From Oculatella sp. LEGE 06141 (lineage in GTDB: Bacteria > Cyanobacteriota > Cyanobacteriia > Elainellales > Elainellaceae), in NCBI RefSeq assembly GCF_015207605.1, contig NZ_JADEWO010000002.1:62001-126000 (forward strand): 64,000 bases of DNA, given 5' to 3'. A program made the position numbers and the translations under genes. Numbering within the stretch: position 1 is the stretch's first letter; every line of letters starts with the position of its first letter. Below, piece after piece: positions 28,442 to 35,917 of this stretch. The notes under the pieces are model-generated. The model saw nothing but the letters and a program-made list of their open reading frames with translations, did no database searches and was not told the DNA's origin.

Positions 28442-28885
28442 ATGACAGTACGACGAACAAGAACCGCCACAACTGGCTTTTTAAGAGAATTTCGGGAATT
28501 TGCGCTCAAAGGTAATGTAGTCGAGTTGGCGATCGCCGTCATCATTGGTGGAGCCTTCGGGCGGATTGTAACCTCCTTTACCGAAGATATTGTGATGCCG
28601 TTGATCAACCCGTTGTTGGCCACTGCGGGGGGAGATTGGCGCACGCGAACCATTCTTCCACCGTTCAATATCGCCATTGGCAGTTTTTTGGGTGCAATTC
28701 TCGACTTCATTATTATTGCGCTGGCGCTCTTTCTCGCCATTCGGTTCCTGCAACGCTTCAAGCGTAAAGAAGAAACAGCTCCCGATCCAGCGGTACGAGA
28801 ATGCCCCTATTGCCTCACCACGGTTCCTGTTGCCGCTAGTCGCTGTTTGGCTTGCACCTCCGAATTAACCCCAATCGGACGATAA
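28442..28885 (+). CDS. mscL: large-conductance mechanosensitive channel MscL with C-terminal zinc ribbon
   Basis: 147 residues. The channel releases solutes during osmotic downshock. It has the amphipathic N-terminal helix (GFLREFREFALKGNVVELAI), the pore-lining first span with the conserved GxxAG-like AVIIGGAFGRIVTSFTEDIV, a periplasmic loop, and the second span (AILDFIIIALALFLAIRFL) followed by the charged bundle start (QRFKRKEE). Instead of the usual coiled-coil tail it ends with a four-cysteine ribbon (CPYCLTTVP ... CLACTSEL, C-x2-C-x10-C-x2-C). It is divergent from rubredoxin. Confidence 0.95.
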   Translation: MTVRRTRTATTGFLREFREFALKGNVVELAIAVIIGGAFGRIVTSFTEDIVMPLINPLLATAGGDWRTRTILPPFNIAIGSFLGAILDFIIIALALFLAIRFLQRFKRKEETAPDPAVRECPYCLTTVPVAASRCLACTSELTPIGR

Positions 28886-28956
28886 GAGCTGGCTTGGCTG
28901 GCTTAACTCAGTAGACAAGCAGTCGTTTCAGCCCGGCTTCGTGGGCAGCCTACTTT

Positions 28957-28990
28957 ATGTAGGTAGGCACAAGATGTAGGTAGGCACAAG
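28957..28990. repeat. tandem duplication of 17 bp
   Basis: ATGTAGGTAGGCACAAG is present at 28957-28973 and again at 28974-28990, between mscL and the EbsA-like gene. It lies outside any gene. Confidence 0.85.
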
Positions 28991-29140
28991 GTGAATGCAA
29001 GAAATCGATTTGGGGAACACTAGTTTCAGCCTTGTAGGTGCTATCTATTTCCCCAAATTGCCCCCTCACATCTAAAGCCCTTAGCGGCTGTTTCTACCTC
29101 ACTACAAGCTAAGTACAAGCTAAATAAGGATGCCTTGAGC

Positions 29141-29515
29141 ATGTCTCTTGAGAAACTTCAGCCTGCCAATCCTCGTGATGTAAACGTTTACTCACCTTAC
29201 TATCAAGGACGCAAGCGCAACGCCTTGCCGCTAGCCATCAGCCTCTATCAAATGGGAAATTTGGAAGGTCTACGAAAAATAGAGGGTGGTGAAAGCATTC
29301 CCTTCGTTGCCAGTTGGAATGTTTCGTCACTCCCGGCTGATTTGACGCGGTGCCGCTTGCAGTTTGATGGCAATGCAGAACTGAGTTATGAGCTAACTCT
29401 GGCAAACTTTGAATTTGTAGATTTTTTGATTGATGTTCTCTTTAACTTCAAAAGTGCCCGTATTGCAGACTTCTCTCAAGGGTTTTACCGTCGATTGCTG
29501 CGCTTAGATGACTAG
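29141..29515 (+). CDS. EbsA-like conserved cyanobacterial protein (type IV pilus/biofilm associated)
   Basis: 124 residues from the ATG at 29141; a TTG at 29135 is two codons earlier. The protein begins MSLEKLQPANPRDVNVYSPY, then YYQGRKRNALPLAISLYQMG, IEGGESIPFVASWNVSSLP, CRLQFDGNAELSYELTL and ends FYRRLLRLDD. This matches my memory of the EbsA family, small cytoplasmic proteins that interact with type IV pilus assembly ATPases and are needed for pilus-dependent secretion and biofilm control in Synechococcus. The match is from memory, so the name is tentative. No pilus genes are nearby. A terminator follows at 29611. Confidence 0.6.
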   Translation: MSLEKLQPANPRDVNVYSPYYQGRKRNALPLAISLYQMGNLEGLRKIEGGESIPFVASWNVSSLPADLTRCRLQFDGNAELSYELTLANFEFVDFLIDVLFNFKSARIADFSQGFYRRLLRLDD

Positions 29516-29610
29516 CTTGCCCTTCGTTACTATGGGCAGCCTGTCTCAGCTAGTATTTCGACGCGATTGAGAGATCGAAGTTTGCGTCTAGCTATGCATC
29601 TACCAACCTG

Positions 29611-29640
29611 GCCCTAAGCCATTAATGGCTTGGGGCTTTT
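29611..29640. terminator. terminator after the EbsA-like gene
   Basis: CCCTAAGCCATT and AATGGCTTGGGG form a stem (one G-T pair) at 29612-29635, followed by CTTTTATTT. It is also placed to end leftward transcription of the small gene at 29639-29854. Confidence 0.8.
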
Positions 29641-29854
29641 ATTTGCTTTGGTTTGGGGCTTTACGTCGTCTTTTGCCACCGTCTACAAACAGGATTGAAG
29701 GCACCGACTCAACCAAACCGCAGGTGCCTCGCTCGGCTTCTTCAAGCGTTCGGGGTTTTGGGGCGCTGATATCAACGCAAACGGAGCCTCCGTCTGCTCG
29801 AGCTGGCGGAGTTTGGCGTTGCCAGGTCTGGACGGCAACCTGTTGCATATTCAT
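29639..29854 (-). CDS. small hypothetical protein
   Basis: 71 residues from an ATG at 29854 (MNMQQVAVQTWQRQTPPAR). The sequence is basic at both ends with KRRRKAPNQSK at the C-terminus; a frame extension to 29890 is open. Codon use looks ordinary and it shares a terminator with the convergent EbsA-like gene. I do not recognise a family and it may be a chance frame. Confidence 0.35.
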   Translation of the reverse strand: MNMQQVAVQTWQRQTPPARADGGSVCVDISAPKPRTLEEAERGTCGLVESVPSILFVDGGKRRRKAPNQSK

Positions 29855-30251
29855 GCAAATTGAGATTAAATTCCTGGAGCCTAGTGCCATTTAGCTAAAA
29901 AAGGTTAAGTAATATAAATGCTTATGGATTGCTAAAAAGCAAGTTGACTGGGATCTATGTCCGATCGCTGCTGGGTAGTTGCTCTGCTGGATGGCTTTCG
30001 TTCTGCTAGCAGCCAGCATTCCTCCCTCTACAATGAAGTGAAATGTCTGCAATTCACACCCGCTTTGAATCAGGATGCAATGGTTTCGGTTGGCAAACTC
30101 CATAATGCCTCCTCATACGGCGGGGGCTTAAAACCAGGGAGGCTGTGTTCCCTGGGTTTTTGACTGCGGCAGGTAAGGCGATCGCTGTTGTGCCAATGCC
30201 AGAATTGATTAAATCGCAACGATAGTAAAAATTAGTTGAGAGGAGTGGGGC
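29855..30251. other. intergenic region with an orphan terminator; possible small RNA
   Basis: No gene of known type is seen. The region has AT-rich promoter-like sequence at 29905-29918 (TAATATAAA) and a strong hairpin plus T-run at 30134-30161. Together these could bound a transcript of about 240 nt. A 68-codon frame at 29957-30163 runs into the hairpin and is not convincing. Confidence 0.45.
30134..30161 (+). terminator. orphan rho-independent terminator
   Basis: CCAGGGA at 30134-30140 pairs with TCCCTGG at 30149-30155, with AAAA before and GTTTTT after. It works in sequence terms in either direction, yet neither direction has an annotated gene reading into it. Confidence 0.75.
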
Positions 30252-31340
30252 GTGCCAGAGTCTGCTAAACATCTATTAATCGGTTCACCAGAAGCTTATA
30301 GCGGCAAGTCAGCCATGATTTTGGGTATGGCCTATCAGCTTCAAGAAAAAGGGCTAGACATCGCCTATGGAAAACCGATTGGAACCTGCCTTAACGAGTC
30401 TCAAGATGATGTACTGGATGAAGATGTTCGGTTTATTGCCCAAATCTTGAACTTGCCCGACAATCGCGTTCGCCCCACGCTGCTTGCTTTGGATGAAGTG
30501 ACGATCGCTCAACGCATTAACGGTGAAAACCAGGTTAACTACCAGCATGTGCTAAACCAGTACACGCAGTCGGCCAGCGGCGATTTGGTGTTACTGGAAG
30601 GGCCAGGAACTTTGAACGAGGGACGGTTGTTTGATTTGTCGCTACCGCAGGTAGCGCAGGCGGTAGACGCGTCTGTGTTGCTGGTGACGCGGTTTCACTC
30701 TGGGTTGGTGGTCGATTCGTTGCTGGCTGCTCAGCAGGCTCTAGGCGATCGCCTCTTGGGCATTTTGATTAACGACATCTCACTCGACCAGATGGAGCTA
30801 GTAAACAGCACGATTCGCCCATTTTTAGAAAAGCAGGGAATTGCTGTGTTGGGACTGTTGCCTCGTAACGACCTGCTGCGGAGTGTCAGCGTGGGCGAAC
30901 TGGTGCATCAACTTAATGCTCAAGTGCTGTGTCGAGCCGACCGGATGGATTTAATGGTGGAGAGCCTCAAGATTGGGGCAATGAATGTTAACTCTGCCCT
31001 GAAGTATTTCCGTAAAGCCCGCAACATGGCTGTGGTGACAGGGGGCGATCGCACAGATATTCAGTTGGCCGCTTTGGAAACCTCGACTCAGTGCCTTATT
31101 TTGACCGGGCAGATTCCGCCATCCCCTACTATTGTTAGCCGTGCAGAAGATTTAGAAGTTCCCATTCTCTCGGTGGATTTGGATACGCTGACTACAGTCG
31201 AGATTGTCGATCGCGCCTTTGGGCAAGTGCGGTTACATGAGTCGGTAAAGGTACAGGCAGTGCGGCAAATGATGCACAAACATTTTGATGTTGATCGTCT
31301 GTTGACTAGCCTGGGGTTGGAACCCGCCTATTCCAAGTGA
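30252..31340 (+). CDS. phosphotransacetylase-family protein (BioD-like domain plus DRTGG domain)
   Basis: 362 residues from a GTG at 30252, with GAGAGGAG upstream. The N-terminal 215 residues are a BioD/CobQ-like P-loop domain with a modified loop (LIGSPEAYSGKSAMILG), LLEGPGTLNEGRLFDLSL and LLVTRFHSGLVVDSLL. The C-terminal part is a DRTGG domain (LKIGAMNVNSALKYFRKARN, VVTGGDRTDIQLAAL). This is the N-terminal half of long Pta proteins without the catalytic PTA_PTB domain. It therefore should not make acetyl phosphate by itself; a sensory or regulatory nucleotide-binding role is likely. Cyanobacteria commonly carry this stand-alone form. Confidence 0.85.
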   Translation: MPESAKHLLIGSPEAYSGKSAMILGMAYQLQEKGLDIAYGKPIGTCLNESQDDVLDEDVRFIAQILNLPDNRVRPTLLALDEVTIAQRINGENQVNYQHVLNQYTQSASGDLVLLEGPGTLNEGRLFDLSLPQVAQAVDASVLLVTRFHSGLVVDSLLAAQQALGDRLLGILINDISLDQMELVNSTIRPFLEKQGIAVLGLLPRNDLLRSVSVGELVHQLNAQVLCRADRMDLMVESLKIGAMNVNSALKYFRKARNMAVVTGGDRTDIQLAALETSTQCLILTGQIPPSPTIVSRAEDLEVPILSVDLDTLTTVEIVDRAFGQVRLHESVKVQAVRQMMHKHFDVDRLLTSLGLEPAYSK

Positions 31341-31375
31341 GGCGTCTGGTTAGTGGCTGCCGCTCCTCTGGCTGT

Positions 31376-31621
31376 TTAAGCCGAGTGATTGATCTTGCGG
31401 GAAAATTTGAGAGAAGCGGGTTTGAGCAATAGCCACCCTACCAGGAAAAAGGAAACCGTCAGGATTTGAGTGATCTCAATCCCCGACAGATAGCCGTCTG
31501 CAAGGGCATCAAGGCTGCGGTCAATCAACCCAAACACCCAGCAGGTGACGCCTAACAGCCAAATTCCGCTTCTAAGATTTCTGGCAAACGCTGCAAGTTC
31601 GAGCGGTGGATTCTGGTTCAT
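31376..31621 (-). CDS. small membrane protein, hypothetical
   Basis: 81 residues with two predicted membrane spans (GIWLLGVTCWVFGLI and ILTVSFFLVGWLLL) separated by an acidic loop, and a basic C-terminal end (KFSRKINHSA). I do not recognise a family. It is convergent with the phosphotransacetylase-like gene (35 nt between stops) and divergent from the Hsp70 gene. Confidence 0.6.
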   Translation of the reverse strand: MNQNPPLELAAFARNLRSGIWLLGVTCWVFGLIDRSLDALADGYLSGIEITQILTVSFFLVGWLLLKPASLKFSRKINHSA

Positions 31622-31937
31622 GACGATTCCTCAGGTTGGCTCGATCCGCTGCACTGTTGGGAGTGCAGCAGCATTAGCAATGGTTCTTCCTTGAGGTTAA
31701 GAAATATTTAATGTGCTTGACGTTGAACCAAAGTAATAGTTTTACCTTTTTGAAGTGACTTATTCCGGCCAGGTGGGTTTCTGGCTCTTTCTTGGGTTGC
31801 TGATCTGTTCGGCGGAGATGGCTCCTCCGAATCCATATTCTGCGAGAACCGAATCCTGCAAGAATAGACACAAGGGCAACGTTTACCCCTGTTGAGTGGA
31901 ATAGATAGCAACGGTATAGCAACGATAAGAACGGTTC
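31622..31937. other. intergenic region upstream of the Hsp70-family gene
   Basis: Between divergent genes; no gene seen. No heat-shock CIRCE element (TTAGCACTC-N9-GAGTGCTAA) is visible. Confidence 0.5.
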
Positions 31938-33530
31938 ATGGTTTACGCGGTTGATTTTGGTACTAGTAACACGGTGATTGCTCGCTGGAACTCGATCACC
32001 CAGCAACCAGAAACACTTTCTTTGTCAGGCTGTTCGCTGCGGCTTGGTCAAAACCCGCCGTTAATTCCCAGTTTGCTGTTTGTTGAAGATGCGATGACGG
32101 GTGTTGTTGTTGCTGGGCAAACGGTACGCGATCGCGGGCTGGATCTCGGCACCAATCCCCGGTTCTTCCGCAACTTTAAGCGTGGCATTGGTACCGACAT
32201 TCAAGGTTTTTTGCCAGAGCTAGATGGACAAATCGTCAGCTTTGAGCAGGTGGGGCAGTGGTTTCTTGCCGAGATGATTCGACGGCTGCAAGCGGCTGAT
32301 CCAGATCTGCATTCGCTGGTCTTTACTGTCCCGGTAGACAGCTTCGAAGCCTACCGCAACTGGCTATCTCAGGTGAGTCAATCGCTTGATGTGGAGCAGG
32401 TACGAATGCTGGACGAACCGACAGCAGCGGCGTTGGGCTATGGGCTAACGGATGGCGAAACCTTGCTGGTGGTCGATTTTGGTGGCGGTACGTTAGACCT
32501 GTCGTTGGTGCAGCTCGATCGCCAGCAATCGGGTGCAAAGCCGCTGGGCTTTATTCTCAAGTGGGGGCAGAAATCGCTAGACCCGGCTAAGCAACGTCTC
32601 AAAACGGCGCGGGTTGTGGCAAAGGCAGGGCAAAATTTGGGTGGAGCGGATATTGATCACTGGCTGATGGATTACTTTGCTCAATCGCAAGGGTTGACCA
32701 GTACGCCGCTAACGTTGCGGTTAGCCGAACGCCTGAAGATCCAGCTCTCGCAGCAGGCCGAAGCGACGGAAGTGTACTTTAATGATGAGACGCTGGAAAG
32801 CTATGAACTTCAGCTCGATCGCGATCGCTTCAACACGGTGCTACGAGATAACCAGTTCTTTGAACGGTTAGATGAATCCATTGCTCAAGTGTTGCGGCAG
32901 GCACGGCGGCAGGGCTTCGAGGCAACCGATATTGATGCGGTGGTGTTGGTGGGTGGCACCGCCCAGATTCCTGCTGTGCAGAACTGGATACAACAGTATT
33001 TTCCTTCAGACAAGATTCGTTCGGAACGTCCGTTCGAGGCGATCGCCCACGGGGCACTTCAGCTTAGCCAGGGTGTTGAGTTGAAGGATTTCTTGTATCA
33101 CAGCTACGGTATTCGCTATTGGGATCGGCGCAACCGCTGCCACAACTGGCATCCGTTAATTCAGCAAGGGCAGCCCTACCCTATGCCAGCCCCTGTAGAA
33201 CTGGTGCTGGGTGCCTCGATTGAGAACCAACCCAGTATCGAATTAGTGATTGGAGAACTGGGGGCAGAGACGGGCGGCACCGAGGTTTACTTTGATGGCG
33301 ATCGCCTCATTACCCGCAGTTCAACCAACAATAAACCACAGGTTCAGCCGTTGAATGACAATCCTGAAGCTCGAAGCATTGCTCGTCTGTCGCCTGCTGG
33401 TCATCCCGGCAGCGATCGGATCAAAGTACTGTTCTGGGTTGATCAAGAACGGTTTTTGCGAATCACCGTTGAGGATTTGCTGACGGCTGAAACGTTGTTA
33501 GATAACCGTCCTGTTGTGCAGTTGAGCTAA
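31938..33530 (+). CDS. Hsp70 family protein (DnaK-like ATPase)
   Basis: 530 residues. The actin-like ATPase domain spans residues 1-390 with phosphate-1 (VDFGTSNTVIARW), the EPTAAALGYG segment, phosphate-2 (LLVVDFGGGTLDLSLV) and the adenosine motif (DAVVLVGGTAQIPAVQNWI). The following 140 residues are shorter than the substrate-binding domain of DnaK and lack its helical lid and EEVD-like end. It resembles the YegD/YbhN-adjacent 'Hsp70 family' forms common in cyanobacteria, not the housekeeping DnaK. Client proteins are unknown. A 17-bp perfect tandem duplication covers its stop codon. Confidence 0.88.
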   Translation: MVYAVDFGTSNTVIARWNSITQQPETLSLSGCSLRLGQNPPLIPSLLFVEDAMTGVVVAGQTVRDRGLDLGTNPRFFRNFKRGIGTDIQGFLPELDGQIVSFEQVGQWFLAEMIRRLQAADPDLHSLVFTVPVDSFEAYRNWLSQVSQSLDVEQVRMLDEPTAAALGYGLTDGETLLVVDFGGGTLDLSLVQLDRQQSGAKPLGFILKWGQKSLDPAKQRLKTARVVAKAGQNLGGADIDHWLMDYFAQSQGLTSTPLTLRLAERLKIQLSQQAEATEVYFNDETLESYELQLDRDRFNTVLRDNQFFERLDESIAQVLRQARRQGFEATDIDAVVLVGGTAQIPAVQNWIQQYFPSDKIRSERPFEAIAHGALQLSQGVELKDFLYHSYGIRYWDRRNRCHNWHPLIQQGQPYPMPAPVELVLGASIENQPSIELVIGELGAETGGTEVYFDGDRLITRSSTNNKPQVQPLNDNPEARSIARLSPAGHPGSDRIKVLFWVDQERFLRITVEDLLTAETLLDNRPVVQLS

Positions 33531-33547
33531 TTGTGCAGTTGAGCTAA
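33514..33547. repeat. tandem duplication of 17 bp covering a stop codon
   Basis: TTGTGCAGTTGAGCTAA occurs at 33514-33530, where it encodes the end of the Hsp70-family protein and its stop, and again at 33531-33547. Confidence 0.85.
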
Positions 33548-33557
33548 TCGCCGCTCC

Positions 33558-34028
33558 TTACAATGCCGCTGGATCGGTTGTGCCCGTTGCCGGATCGCTC
33601 TCGGGTTTAGAGAAGAATTGGTGAGTCACCCAACGGGTCACAATATGAGAAAGCAAGCCTAACGGCCCTGCAAACAGGCAAAGCACCAGCGAATGGGTTG
33701 TCCAGATGCCAGTGCGTTGCCCTTCCTGATAGATCCATCGACCCACAAATAAATCCATCACCAAAAAGTGAACCCAACCTGTTGCCATGACGCGCTCGTC
33801 GGCAAACAATCGGGCTAAATCGGCTAACTGTGGGTTGGCAAATGCTTCAGCAGAGTCAACATTTAGGCTGCCAACAAACAACACTAGGTACAAACCCGCT
33901 AGTGCCACAAACGGCAAAAATGATTCTATGACCTTACGGGTCATGCCCCATTTTGGCAGCACGATCATCAGCGTCCAAAATGGTAAGACAAACAAATTGG
34001 CACCATTAAAGAGCAAATCAAGATTCAT
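33558..34028 (-). CDS. ABA4-like membrane protein (DUF4281)
   Basis: 156 residues from the ATG at 34028 (MNLDLLFNGANLFVLPFW), the usual family start; three codons upstream are also open. It has four predicted membrane spans and the family segments WTLMIVLPKWGMTRKVIES, GWVHFLVMDLFVGRWIYQEG and GPLGLLSHIVTRW. In plants ABA4 is needed to make neoxanthin; cyanobacteria lack neoxanthin, so the bacterial function is open. Carotenoid genes lie 6 kb away but are not linked in an operon. Confidence 0.87.
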   Translation of the reverse strand: MNLDLLFNGANLFVLPFWTLMIVLPKWGMTRKVIESFLPFVALAGLYLVLFVGSLNVDSAEAFANPQLADLARLFADERVMATGWVHFLVMDLFVGRWIYQEGQRTGIWTTHSLVLCLFAGPLGLLSHIVTRWVTHQFFSKPESDPATGTTDPAAL

Positions 34029-34241
34029 GGGCAGCACTCAAATAAATCAATACTAAAGAGGGGTTACTGCTAGCAAAGCACACTTGCTAAGCTCTGTTCA
34101 ATTACAAGGCGATCGCTTCGATTCAACCCCTGAGGGGTGCAGGTCGCTCTGCCGATTTCCCTAAAGGTTTGAGGTCAGGGTAACAGAGATGTTTCTAACC
34201 CTATTTTCTCCCGCCACAAACTCACTTTCTCACTCATTACT

Positions 34242-35285
34242 ATGCTGATCGAAACCATTCTGACCATCCTGCTGGGAGCCTTACTGTTTCGTTGGGGAAT
34301 GCGCTTTGGTCGGCTAATGCTGCGTAAAGGTGCAACTGCAAATGATTTGTTCAAAGGAAAAGCTTCAGTATCGCTGGCCTTTTTAGGGCTGTATTTTAGC
34401 TTGCTGCTGCTGGCGCTTTACGTTCCCCAGTTTCAAGGGTTGCCTCTAGAGTGGCGCGTGTATGGGATGCGCGTGACCTGGACAATTCTGCGAGTAACGT
34501 TGTTAGGGTTCTGTGGCGTGGCGTTTATGGTGAGTTGGAAAACGGCGCGATCGCAAGTTGTGGCAGTAGCGCTGATTGGGCTGATCGGTCTGGGTGGCTT
34601 CACGGCGGCTGAAACCTACTTTCTTGCGCCAATTTATGCCTCTTTGAACGATAACTTGCAGCCCAACGGCGTTTTTCGCCAAACCTCCAACAGCAGTTGC
34701 GCCCCGGCAGCACTGGCAACCGTCTTGCGGCTCTGGGATTTTGATGCCACTGAATCCGAGGTTGCCCGGTTCGCTGGAACAAGCCGTCTGGGAACCTCGA
34801 TGCCCCAGCTTATTGTTGCAGCTCAAGCGATGGGCATGGACGGTGTGGAGCTGTTTCCAACCTGGGAACAAATGCAGCAAGTGAACCGACCGGGCGTGTT
34901 GGCAACGTGGTTGTATAGCGAGACGGGTCGAGCGCCTCATGCGGTGGCGCTAATTGGCTTGAAGGATAATACCGCTACAATCGCCGACCCTGCTTTTGGC
35001 AGAATTTTTCAGATCGATCGCACCCAGTTTGAACGAATCTGGCGTAAAGAATATGTGCCAATCTTTCGTCCTGAGGAAGGCGGGCTAATTCAATCTCAGG
35101 CGACGGATTATCTGCGCCAATTAGGATTCTTGAACCGACCGTCTGATTCATTGAATGCTGCGGTTCAACGGTTTCAGCAGGCCAGTGGACTCCGGGTCAA
35201 TGGTGAGTTAGACGCTCCAACCGTCTTGCTGCTGAGTGGCCCTTTTCTATCTCAGGTGCCAACGCTCGAACACAGGGGAACATAG
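34242..35285 (+). CDS. membrane-anchored C39 peptidase with peptidoglycan-binding domain
   Basis: 347 residues. Four membrane spans lie in the first 125 residues. A C39-type cysteine peptidase domain follows: catalytic cysteine in TSNSSCAPAALATVL (about residue 149), histidine in RAPHAVALIGL and aspartate in TIADPAFGR. The C-terminal 65 residues form a PG_binding_1-like domain (YLRQLGFLN, LNAAVQRFQQASGLRVNGEL). C39 domains usually sit at the N-terminus of bacteriocin ABC exporters, where they cut at double-glycine leaders; here there is no ABC transporter. The peptidoglycan module argues that the peptidase faces the periplasm. The substrate is unknown. GC-rich coding sequence is like its neighbours. 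Confidence 0.8.
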   Translation: MLIETILTILLGALLFRWGMRFGRLMLRKGATANDLFKGKASVSLAFLGLYFSLLLLALYVPQFQGLPLEWRVYGMRVTWTILRVTLLGFCGVAFMVSWKTARSQVVAVALIGLIGLGGFTAAETYFLAPIYASLNDNLQPNGVFRQTSNSSCAPAALATVLRLWDFDATESEVARFAGTSRLGTSMPQLIVAAQAMGMDGVELFPTWEQMQQVNRPGVLATWLYSETGRAPHAVALIGLKDNTATIADPAFGRIFQIDRTQFERIWRKEYVPIFRPEEGGLIQSQATDYLRQLGFLNRPSDSLNAAVQRFQQASGLRVNGELDAPTVLLLSGPFLSQVPTLEHRGT

Positions 35286-35296
35286 AGCCGATTGGG

Positions 35297-35767
35297 TTAT
35301 GGCTGCGTGCTGCGGTTCGTCCGCCGCACAATCCAGTAGCTCAATGCCAGTGCCAAACTGGCAACAGCCAGACCAATCAAATCCAATCCTCCAGCTTTAT
35401 TGAAGTCAAAAATAATAATTTTCCGGGCTACCGCTGTTAGTGAGGTAACAATCACCAATTCCACCTGAACGATATGCCGACGCAGGTAAGCCGTGATGTT
35501 TTCCAGGACTTCTAAGGCAATCAAAATGTTGAGAAACAAGCCAAAGATTTCGATCAGCGTTTGCGAGAATGAACCATAGGGTTCTGACAAGAGTTGTTGA
35601 GCTAGAAAAAGGCACAGGTCGGCCACGGCTACCAGCAGCACAACGACCATTGCGATCGAAAGAATTTTGGAGACGAGGGTTTCGACACCACCCAGCGCCT
35701 TCAAAAAGTTTTCATCACTTCCGGTAGCAAACAATCGCTTAAAAAAGGATCGGGATGGCTTACGCAT
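35297..35767 (-). CDS. PsiE family protein (phosphate-starvation-inducible E-like)
   Basis: 156 residues with four membrane spans: IAMVVVLLVAVADLCLFLAQ, LIEIFGLFLNILIALEVLEN, VELVIVTSLTAVARKIIIF and GLAVASLALALSYWIV. The order and the short IEIFGLFLNILIALEV and HIVQVELVIVTSLTAVARK motifs fit PsiE-like proteins. The first 40 residues are basic and cytoplasmic. Function is unknown; the name derives from the E. coli gene. It is convergent with the C39 peptidase gene (11 nt between stops). Confidence 0.85.
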   Translation of the reverse strand: MRKPSRSFFKRLFATGSDENFLKALGGVETLVSKILSIAMVVVLLVAVADLCLFLAQQLLSEPYGSFSQTLIEIFGLFLNILIALEVLENITAYLRRHIVQVELVIVTSLTAVARKIIIFDFNKAGGLDLIGLAVASLALALSYWIVRRTNRSTQP

Positions 35768-35917
35768 GGATTTTCAGCTTCAGTGGTTGCTGTAGCACAT
35801 GGTGAGGCACGATTCAGCCAGAGGGCACAATTGGATGTGGGGTCAGTATCCAGTTGGTTAAAGGGATTGGATCGAGGCGATCGCACTTATCCAACGGCTG
35901 ACACCTGATTCTACCAG

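Noticed and set aside
29957-30163. 68-codon frame as a small protein gene
   Set aside because: Its stop lies in the terminator T-run and it lacks a ribosome site; a non-coding RNA is the better reading.
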